Assembly: GCA_022708765.1 (NCBI GenBank)
Contig: JAKIYB010000362.1
Location: forward strand, 1 to 5,045
From: Armatimonadota bacterium
GTDB lineage: Bacteria > Armatimonadota > Hebobacteria > CAIYQO01
Direction of reading: 5' to 3'
DNA length: 5,045 bases
The position numbers and the translations under genes are program-made. The notes below the pieces were generated by a model, which ran no database searches, was not told the origin of the DNA, and worked only from the letters and a program-made list of their open reading frames with translations. This document shows, one piece after another, positions 1-5,045 of this stretch (positions within the stretch are counted from its first letter, which is position 1; the number at the start of each line of letters is the position of its first letter).

Positions 1-3000
1 GATAAATTCGTCTCCGGCGACTTTGACGGCGCCATCCGCGCGTTGAGCAGCGTCGGCACCTCCGGCGCCCCGCCCCGCCAGTCCGTGGCCATCGGCACGC
101 CGCTGCAGTTAAAAGTCGCGGACGCCGACCTGAATGTACGCCTGTCCGATATCGGCCTGCCCGTCACCGTCACCGCCACCAGCGGCGACAAGGAAACCGT
201 CACTCTGCGGCCCGCTTTCTCTCGCGGCGTCTATATCGGCAGCATTGATGTCGAGCTCGGCGCGCCGGCCGCCGGCGACGGCAAGCTGCAGGTGCAGGGC
301 AACGATAAAATTCAGGTGACCTATGTTGACCGCCTCTCCCCCGACGGCGCCGATCAAAAGCGCACCGTCGGCGTAGACCTGCGCACCGACGCCAAGCTGG
401 CCGTGCTCGCGCAAGCCGCGGTGGGCGTCTTCCACGAAGCCCTTGAACTGCAGAAGAACAACGTGCTCAGCGAAAACTGGGAAGTCGTCGCGGACCTGCC
501 GGAGACGGTCTCAGAGTTCTTCCGCGACCCCGAAACCGGCGAGGTGCTGCGCAAAGGTACGCGCATCAACCTGGGCGCCTTCATCGGCTCCATCAAACCC
601 GGGCAGTCGGTCTATGTCGAGCTCAACGAGCCCGACGCTGATACCACGCCGAATCCGGATACCATCACCACCGTGGAGATCAGCCCGACAAAGGGCGAGA
701 AGCGGGTTATCACGCTGAAAGAGACCGGCCCGCACACCGGTATTTTCACCGGCCTGGTCAAGACCGCGTTGGAAGCGGACGCGAAAGAGGGCGACTTTAA
801 GGTGAGCGTGGTAGACACGGTCACGGGGCGGTATACCGATCCGACGCCGCAGCCGGAGTCCCGCACTCCCACCCAGTCCGCGAAAGTGTCCGTCACCTCC
901 GGGGTGCTCGGTAAGATGATTTGTGGCACCACCTACACGGATTACCACGGCCAAACGATCTTCAAGAACGCATATCGCATCGGCAGCAACACTTCCGTGG
1001 TCATCAAACTGGAAGACCGCGACCTGGACGTGTCCGATGCCAGGGATACCATTAAAATCCAGGTGAAGCCGGAATCGAACGACGGCGCTGGCGTCACACT
1101 CACCGAGACCGGCTCGCATACCGGCATCTTCTCCGCCACCGTCAAGCTCACCACCGATGAAGCGGCCGCGGCCACTCCCACGCTGGTGAAGAGCAAAAGC
1201 GGTGACCGCATTTCGATGATCTATCAGGACGCGGAAAATCCCAGCGGCAAAGAGACGCCGGTGATCGCCGTCGTGCGCATGAATATCCCGGAAAACGCGA
1301 AGATGAGCTTCTTCCGCAAGATCGTGGAGAAGCCGAAAGAAGCGAAACTGCCAGCCGGCGTGGCGCCCGCGCCACGCCCCGCCAACGCCCCGCCGCCGAA
1401 AGTGACGTGGGAAGAGACCACGACGCTGGTGCCCGGCTTTGTCTATGAAATCCGCCTCGAAGACGGCGACATCCTGCCGCCGAAGGACGCCAGCCTGATG
1501 ACCGCGAAGGTGCTGGTGAAGAGTCAGAACGGTGCCTGGGCGGAAGTGATTCTCGACGGCACGGTAGATCCGGAAACGCTGGCGAGCACTTTCAAAGGCC
1601 AGTTCTTCGTCCGACTGGGCGATAAAAACAGCCCCAGCCGCGCCTTCGTGAGTCAGACGGGTACCGTGGTGGATATTAAAGGCGACGACTCCGTTGCCAG
1701 CCGCGCCCGCGACGCCTGGGCGATGCCCGCGTTGAACGTGCAGGGCAAGGATACCGCGCAGGCGACCTACGTGGAGCCCATCGCCGCGGACAACGCGAAA
1801 GACATGCAGCGCAAAGCGGACCTGCGAATCGGCGCCGACGCGGAAATCTTCGTGTTGAATATGCAGGGGAACCCGTTGGAACTGCTGAAGCCCGGTATGC
1901 CCTTCGAGGCGCAGGTCGCGGACGCCAACGGCGACCTGACGCCGAAGCGCGACGCCATGAAGGCCACGCTCACCTCCTCCTGCGGCGATACGCTGGAAGT
2001 GGAATTGCTCGAGACGGACATCCACAGCGGCATCTTCAGCGCGCTCGTGAACACTGTCTATGGCATGACCGCTGAGAAAAACGACAAGCTGGAAGTGCCG
2101 TTTGAGGGGTCGGTAAAGATCACCTACCGCGATGAAGACACCATCGTCGGCGCGGCTGCCGATCGGGACATGGAACTGGCGACCCGACCGATGGCCGAAT
2201 CGGAATGCCTGCTGCTCACCAAGGTGTATGACACGCCGCAGTTTGAGGTGGAAACGCTGGTGCGTCTTGGCGAAAGCCTTTACGCCGTCGGCGCCGCCAA
2301 GCTGGCCACGGTGAAGCCGGAGCCCGGCGTCGTACGCACCAATGTCGAACTGCAGGAGTCCAAACGCCTGCTCTCGCGCGTTATCGAGCGCTTCCCCACC
2401 AGCGAATACGTGGTGGAGTCGCTCTTCCTCACCGCGCGCATTCTGCGGGAAGAACAGAAACCCGATGAAGCGAAGGGGCTTTTCGAGCGCGTCATCAAGG
2501 AGTATCCGGATCACGATCTGGTGCCGCAGGCGCTCTTCCAACTCGTGAGCCTCCACATTGATAAAGGCGACCTTGACAACGCCGTGGAATCGGCGATGCA
2601 GCTCGTGAACCTCTTCCCGAAGAATACGCTGGTGGCCGACGCCTTCGTGTTGATCGCCACCTACTACTACAACAACTTGAAGGACTACTACACCGCCGCG
2701 ACAATTTACCAGCGCGTCTGCGAGCGCTTCCCGGACAACCCGACCATTGACCGCATCTTCTATCGCACGGCGACGGCCTACTACCGCGCCGCGTCGAAAG
2801 AAAAGCCGGAGCCCTATACCGACGCCGCGAAAGTCTTCCTCGCCTTCGCGGAAACCTTCAAGGATCACGAACTGGTAGACGACTCGCTCTACTGGGCGGC
2901 GAACGCGCTGATGAAAGTGAATAACGTGAAGGCCGCCTACAAGCTGCTCACCCGCATCGTCTTCGAGATGCCGAACACGGTGGATATGTACGAGCAGGCG

Positions 3001-3060
3001 GTACGGCTGCGCAACGTGATCAAGGAAACGTATCCGAAAATCGAAGAAGACGACCGCTGA
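1..3060 (+). CDS. Large beta-repeat protein with C-terminal TPR domain (5' partial)
   Basis: The frame is open from the first base, so the gene begins upstream. A TTG at 43 is only an internal codon and has no convincing ribosome binding site. The visible part is 1019 residues, ending at TGA 3058-3060. Residues 28-730 (residue 1 = first codon) hold five related beta-rich modules at about 28-127, 198-281, 326-428, 477-610 and 630-730. They share a pattern of short hydrophobic strands, a D-x-D/N-type acidic turn, the signature ETGxHTGIF, then a GD-x-I-x-x-x-Y-x-D strand. A Pro/Ala-rich linker (about 444-467) separates modules 3 and 4. Residues 750-1000 are alpha-helical with about five TPRs ending in FP or YP turns (ERFPTS, KEYPDH, NLFPKN, ERFPDN). 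The composition suggests an exported envelope protein, but any signal peptide lies outside the window. It precedes exbB and exbD, so a role as periplasmic or surface partner of that motor is inferred. I do not recognise a named family for the whole protein. Confidence 0.9.
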   Translation, partial: DKFVSGDFDGAIRALSSVGTSGAPPRQSVAIGTPLQLKVADADLNVRLSDIGLPVTVTATSGDKETVTLRPAFSRGVYIGSIDVELGAPAAGDGKLQVQGNDKIQVTYVDRLSPDGADQKRTVGVDLRTDAKLAVLAQAAVGVFHEALELQKNNVLSENWEVVADLPETVSEFFRDPETGEVLRKGTRINLGAFIGSIKPGQSVYVELNEPDADTTPNPDTITTVEISPTKGEKRVITLKETGPHTGIFTGLVKTALEADAKEGDFKVSVVDTVTGRYTDPTPQPESRTPTQSAKVSVTSGVLGKMICGTTYTDYHGQTIFKNAYRIGSNTSVVIKLEDRDLDVSDARDTIKIQVKPESNDGAGVTLTETGSHTGIFSATVKLTTDEAAAATPTLVKSKSGDRISMIYQDAENPSGKETPVIAVVRMNIPENAKMSFFRKIVEKPKEAKLPAGVAPAPRPANAPPPKVTWEETTTLVPGFVYEIRLEDGDILPPKDASLMTAKVLVKSQNGAWAEVILDGTVDPETLASTFKGQFFVRLGDKNSPSRAFVSQTGTVVDIKGDDSVASRARDAWAMPALNVQGKDTAQATYVEPIAADNAKDMQRKADLRIGADAEIFVLNMQGNPLELLKPGMPFEAQVADANGDLTPKRDAMKATLTSSCGDTLEVELLETDIHSGIFSALVNTVYGMTAEKNDKLEVPFEGSVKITYRDEDTIVGAAADRDMELATRPMAESECLLLTKVYDTPQFEVETLVRLGESLYAVGAAKLATVKPEPGVVRTNVELQESKRLLSRVIERFPTSEYVVESLFLTARILREEQKPDEAKGLFERVIKEYPDHDLVPQALFQLVSLHIDKGDLDNAVESAMQLVNLFPKNTLVADAFVLIATYYYNNLKDYYTAATIYQRVCERFPDNPTIDRIFYRTATAYYRAASKEKPEPYTDAAKVFLAFAETFKDHELVDDSLYWAANALMKVNNVKAAYKLLTRIVFEMPNTVDMYEQAVRLRNVIKETYPKIEEDDR
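82..381 (+). repeat. Beta-module 1 (degenerate)
   Basis: This is the first complete module in the large protein. It opens with hydrophobic strands and an acidic turn (KVADADLN) and closes with DKIQVTYVDR. The signature position reads RGVYIGSI, which aligns with TGIFTGLV of module 2, so the ETG/His half of the signature is lost. The module boundaries are my estimate from comparing the copies by eye. Confidence 0.55.
592..843 (+). repeat. Beta-module 2 (full signature)
   Basis: This module starts at KPGQSVYVELNEPDAD and carries the intact signature ETGPHTGIF at 721-747, followed by a strand ending VSVVDT. It is preceded by a roughly 65-residue, mostly charged and helical-looking segment (about 400-590) that the other modules lack at that length. 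Confidence 0.65.
976..1284 (+). repeat. Beta-module 3 (full signature)
   Basis: This module contains the acidic turn KLEDRDLDV, the signature ETGSHTGIF at 1105-1131 and the closing strand GDRISMIYQDAENP. It is the clearest match to module 2, including at the DNA level across the signature. It is followed by a Pro/Ala-rich linker at about 1330-1401. Confidence 0.65.
1429..1830 (+). repeat. Beta-module 4 (divergent, longer)
   Basis: This module opens with VPGFVYEIRLEDGDILPPKD, matching the KPG-x-x-V-x-V-x-D-x-D start of the others, and ends with QATYVEP and a K-A-D-L-R-I strand. The signature is replaced by STFKGQFFVRLG and the module is about 30 residues longer, with an extra SQTGTVVDIKGDD segment. 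Membership in the repeat family rests mainly on its ends. Confidence 0.45.
1888..2190 (+). repeat. Beta-module 5 (signature with two changes)
   Basis: This module begins KPGMPFEAQVADANGD, carries ETDIHSGIF at 2011-2037 where modules 2 and 3 have ETGxHTGIF, and closes with GSVKITYRDED. It is the last beta-module before the TPR region. Confidence 0.6.
2401..2976 (+). repeat. TPR array, about five repeats
   Basis: Five helical hairpins of 35-40 residues follow one another. Each has the small-residue pattern of TPRs (A at the helix packing positions) and several end in a Pro turn. Further helices at about 2248-2391 may form an extra capping repeat, with the ending IERFPTS. The spacing and the F/Y-P ends resemble periplasmic TPR proteins of the YbgF/BamD type. 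The third repeat has an unusually aromatic stretch (YYYNNLKDYY). TPRs bind other proteins; the partner here is unknown. Confidence 0.85.
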
Positions 3061-3063
3061 TCG

Positions 3064-3105
3064 CCGATTTCGGGGGATGGGCGCACAACCCATCCCCCGT
3101 TTCGG
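3064..3105 (+). terminator. Terminator-like hairpin between the repeat-protein gene and exbB
   Basis: A perfect 11-bp stem pairs 3071-3081 (CGGGGGATGGG) with 3089-3099 (CCCATCCCCCG) around a 7-base loop. Four more pairs, 3064-3067 with 3102-3105, extend it across a small internal loop. It starts four bases after the stop codon. The downstream T-run is short (GTTTCGG), so it may be a leaky intrinsic terminator, an mRNA-stabilising 3' end or a processing site rather than a full stop. Confidence 0.65.
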
Positions 3106-3120
3106 TGTCAAAGACGATAA

Positions 3121-3137
3121 CGCCGGCCCGGCCGGCG
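3121..3137 (+). promoter_or_regulatory. GC-rich inverted repeat upstream of the exbB ribosome binding site
   Basis: CGCCGG at 3121-3126 is the reverse complement of CCGGCG at 3132-3137, with a 5-base CCCGG loop. It ends about 10 bases before the exbB Shine-Dalgarno sequence. It could influence translation or mRNA processing, but short GC palindromes arise easily in DNA of this composition. No convincing -35/-10 promoter is visible in the spacer. Confidence 0.3.
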
Positions 3138-3146
3138 CGCAAACGC

Positions 3147-3154
3147 GAAAGGGA
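3147..3154 (+). promoter_or_regulatory. Ribosome binding site of exbB
   Basis: GAAAGGGA lies 8 bases before the ATG at 3163 and supports that start. Confidence 0.6.
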
Positions 3155-3162
3155 AATATCCC

Positions 3163-3891
3163 ATGTGGTTAGTCCTGGCTTCCGGCGGTGGATTGGATCT
3201 GTGGACGATTCTATTGAATTCGCACCCGATCTCCAAGCTGGTGTTTATTATGTTGATCGGGTGTTCCGTCCTCTCCATCGCCGTTATCATCGAGCGATGG
3301 ATCGTGCTGCGGCGCGCGGAGAAATCCACCGATGACGCGCTGCAGTTGCTCGACACCTGGACGATGACCCACCAATGGGGCGTGGCGCGCGACGAAATCT
3401 CTCGCGCCACCCGCGAATCCACGCCAATGTTTTCCGTGCTGCGCACCGGCGTCTCCTACTGGCAGGAGTTGGTCACCGTTGGCGAAAACCGGCTGGAAGT
3501 GATGGAAACGATGGTCACCGAAGCGGTGCGCCGCGAGTTGAAGCTGGTACGCTCCATGCTGAAAGCCAACCTGCCCGTCCTGGCGAACATCGCCTCCGTA
3601 GCGCCGTTCATCGGTCTCTTCGGCACCGTCGTCGGTATCATTCTCACCTTCGACACCATCGCCTCAAAGGGGAATATGGGACAGGACCTGGTCGCCAGCG
3701 GTATCGCCGACGCCCTCGTCGCCACGGCGATGGGTCTCTTCGCCGCTATCCCCGCGCTGCTCGCGTATAACTACTTCACCGAACGCATTACGAATATCAT
3801 CCTGGCGATGGAGGAATCCGCGCTGGAGCGCATCTATTTCCTCGTACAGCGCGAGCAGGTCATGGAATGTCGGCCGCTGGTGCGGCAATAG
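3163..3891 (+). CDS. exbB: MotA/TolQ/ExbB proton-channel family protein
   Basis: This 242-residue protein is close in length to E. coli ExbB (244). It has three membrane segments: about 24-46, 137-163 and 180-205, with a large cytoplasmic loop between the first two. The family core is plain: NIASVAPFIGLFGTVVGI in segment 2 and GIADALVATAMGLFAAIP in segment 3. Thr155 and Thr188 match E. coli ExbB Thr148 and Thr181. The usual Glu176 position is Asp183. The N-terminus (LDLWTILLNSHPISKLVF) looks more like TolQ, so the ExbB/TolQ choice is open. In the family, a pentamer of this protein surrounds an ExbD/TolR dimer in the inner membrane and converts proton flow into motion. It has a good ribosome binding site and is followed 50 bases later by exbD, so an operon is likely. 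The upstream hairpin may partly separate it from the large gene. Confidence 0.92.
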   Translation: MWLVLASGGGLDLWTILLNSHPISKLVFIMLIGCSVLSIAVIIERWIVLRRAEKSTDDALQLLDTWTMTHQWGVARDEISRATRESTPMFSVLRTGVSYWQELVTVGENRLEVMETMVTEAVRRELKLVRSMLKANLPVLANIASVAPFIGLFGTVVGIILTFDTIASKGNMGQDLVASGIADALVATAMGLFAAIPALLAYNYFTERITNIILAMEESALERIYFLVQREQVMECRPLVRQ

Positions 3892-3913
3892 CGGGAACCT
3901 TTCGCCGGTCCCG
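3892..3913 (+). other. Small hairpin between exbB and exbD
   Basis: CGGGA at 3892-3896 pairs with TCCCG at 3909-3913, and CC at 3898-3899 with GG at 3907-3908, leaving a bulged A and a 7-base loop. No T-run follows at once, so it is not a convincing terminator. It may be chance or an intercistronic mRNA element. Confidence 0.3.
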
Positions 3914-3930
3914 TCCGTCTAACTGTTTGA

Positions 3931-3938
3931 AAGGGTGA
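3931..3938 (+). promoter_or_regulatory. Ribosome binding site of exbD
   Basis: AAGGGTGA sits 3 bases before the ATG at 3942, with the AAGGG core 6 bases away, and supports this start. Confidence 0.55.
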
Positions 3939-3941
3939 ACG

Positions 3942-4362
<421 letters not shown>

Positions 4363-4364
<2 letters not shown>

Positions 4365-4368
4365 AGGT
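4363..4368 (+). promoter_or_regulatory. Ribosome binding site of the TonB-like gene
   Basis: AGAGGT overlaps the last bases of the exbD stop codon and lies 8 bases before the ATG at 4377. It decides the start of the partial gene and suggests translational coupling with exbD. A second in-frame ATG at 4389 lacks as good a site. Confidence 0.55.
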
Positions 4369-4376
4369 ATTTGGCG

Positions 4377-5045
4377 ATGCTGCTGGCCATGGCGCTTCCG
4401 CCCATCGTGAATACGGTTCTGGTCACGCTGATTGCGCTGGCCGTCACCGGCTTCGTCTTCTACTCGCTGTTCAAGTCGAATCGCCTCTTCTTCTGGGCGC
4501 TGGCATCCGCGCTGGGCGCGCACATTCTCACCGGCGGCATCCTGTATGGCATCGGCAAGATGGAAAGTCCGGAAGACAAGGAAGTGCGCATCAAGATTGC
4601 CTCCTTCCGCCCCCCTCCGCCGGTGAAGATCCCCGAGCCGCCGAAGCCGAAGCTGCCGGAGAAGCTGCCCGATCTCCCCTTCGGCGATCCCTCCGGCAAG
4701 CGCGACGTGAAGGTACCACCCAAGGGGAACCCGAACGCGAAGAAGGCGGGACAGCCCGGCAAGAAAGTGGCGGGTGACGCCGGCCGGCCGATGACCAGCG
4801 GCCCGATACAGGATGTCGGCGACATCCCGGTAGACGTGAAAGATGAGGGCCTGTTCACCGGCACCTTCTCTGATGTCATCAACGCCTCCGACATCCGCAG
4901 CCTCACCAGCGGCGGGTCGGGCGGCAGCGGTGGAGACGGTTTCGGCGCCGAAGACGGCGAAGGCGACGGCGACATGCCGCGCGGCTTCCGCGACGGCAAG
5001 CGCGGCGGGCGCGTCTACTTCGTGCGCCTGAAACACGGCAGCGGC
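4377..5045 (+). CDS. TonB-like energy transducer with two membrane segments (3' partial)
   Basis: The frame is open from the ATG at 4377 to the window edge, giving 223 residues with no stop. Hydrophobic segments lie at about 10-32 and 37-60, joined by a short basic turn (KSNR), which predicts both ends in the periplasm. Segment 2 contains His49 with Leu56 seven residues later, the same spacing as His20 and Leu27 of E. coli TonB. Residues 78-101 are a Pro/Lys linker (RPPPPVKIPEPPKPKLPEKL) typical of TonB proteins. Then come a Lys/Gly/Pro-rich stretch, a compact segment VDVKDEGLFTGTFSDVINAS (153-172), a Gly/Asp-rich linker (179-211) and the start of a new domain, RVYFVRLKHGSG. Its place directly after exbD fits a TonB role. 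Canonical TonB has one membrane segment, so this is a variant. The C-terminal start may be a DUF4159-type domain rather than a TonB C-terminal domain, but only 12 residues are visible. Confidence 0.8.
   Translation, partial: MLLAMALPPIVNTVLVTLIALAVTGFVFYSLFKSNRLFFWALASALGAHILTGGILYGIGKMESPEDKEVRIKIASFRPPPPVKIPEPPKPKLPEKLPDLPFGDPSGKRDVKVPPKGNPNAKKAGQPGKKVAGDAGRPMTSGPIQDVGDIPVDVKDEGLFTGTFSDVINASDIRSLTSGGSGGSGGDGFGAEDGEGDGDMPRGFRDGKRGGRVYFVRLKHGSG
4608..4679 (+). other. Proline-rich linker of the TonB-like protein
   Basis: This segment encodes residues 78-101, with about eleven prolines alternating with Lys and Glu (PEPPKPKLPEK). Such stiff linkers let TonB proteins reach across the periplasm. 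Confidence 0.75.
4911..5009 (+). other. Gly/Asp-rich low-complexity linker
   Basis: Residues 179-211 are dominated by Gly, Asp and Ser (GGSGGSGGDGFG, then GEGDGD), ending in a basic patch just before a beta-strand-like start. It reads as a flexible hinge between the linker region and a C-terminal domain beyond the window. Confidence 0.65.

Noticed and set aside
43..45. TTG at 43 as the start of the large protein
   Set aside because: The frame stays open to base 1 with similar composition, and there is no good Shine-Dalgarno sequence upstream, so the gene most likely starts outside the window.
721..1131. Near-identical DNA at the signatures (721-747 and 1105-1131) as a possible mobile or recombination repeat
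   Set aside because: The similarity is limited to the protein motif, with synonymous differences, so it reflects conserved amino acids rather than a recent DNA duplication.
511..3111. An 866-codon open frame on the - strand opposite the large gene
   Set aside because: It is the mirror of a GC-biased, real coding frame. Its product is rich in His, Arg, Gly and Val with no recognisable domain, and it runs antisense through clear TPR repeats and the terminator hairpin.
3105..3335. A 76-codon + strand frame starting in the spacer
   Set aside because: It overlaps the start of exbB in another frame, is Arg-rich, has no good ribosome binding site and would cross both the GC hairpin and the exbB start.

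Overview
The window is ordinary high-GC bacterial coding DNA, read almost entirely on the + strand as one tightly packed gene set. It contains a very large protein that is cut at its 5' end, then an ExbB/TolQ-type proton-channel protein, an ExbD/TolR-type protein, and a TonB-like protein that runs off the 3' end. An ExbB-ExbD-TonB module implies a bacterium with an outer membrane. The genes are high-GC, and the first gene joins beta-repeats to TPRs. This layout resembles what I know from Planctomycetes/Verrucomicrobia/Lentisphaerae-type and related environmental (for example Hydrogenedentes-like) genomes. The phylum is a guess from gene style, not something the sequence proves.

Layout. Positions 1-3060 hold the C-terminal 1019 residues of a repeat protein. 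It has at least five beta-sandwich-like modules, three of them carrying a recognisable E-T-x-x-H-[TS]-G-I-F signature, followed by five or more TPR repeats at the C-terminus. Positions 3061-3162 are a 102-base spacer with a strong terminator-like hairpin and a second GC-rich hairpin just before the next ribosome binding site. Positions 3163-3891 encode the ExbB/TolQ homologue and 3942-4364 the ExbD/TolR homologue, which has its proton-pathway Asp at residue 25 as in E. coli ExbD. Positions 4377-5045 encode the first 223 residues of a protein with two membrane segments, a proline-rich periplasm-type linker, a Gly/Asp-rich linker and the start of a C-terminal domain. No stretch longer than about 100 bases lacks a gene.

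How the genes may work together (inference). ExbB and ExbD would form a proton-driven motor in the inner membrane. The last protein has the features of a TonB-type energy transducer: a His in its second membrane segment and a Pro/Lys linker. The large repeat protein is probably exported and could be the periplasmic or cell-surface partner: its TPRs could dock to the motor or transducer while its beta-modules form a stalk or adhesive surface. No TonB-dependent receptor, Tol-Pal gene or substrate gene is visible, so what this module energises is unknown. The gene combination is the main point of interest.
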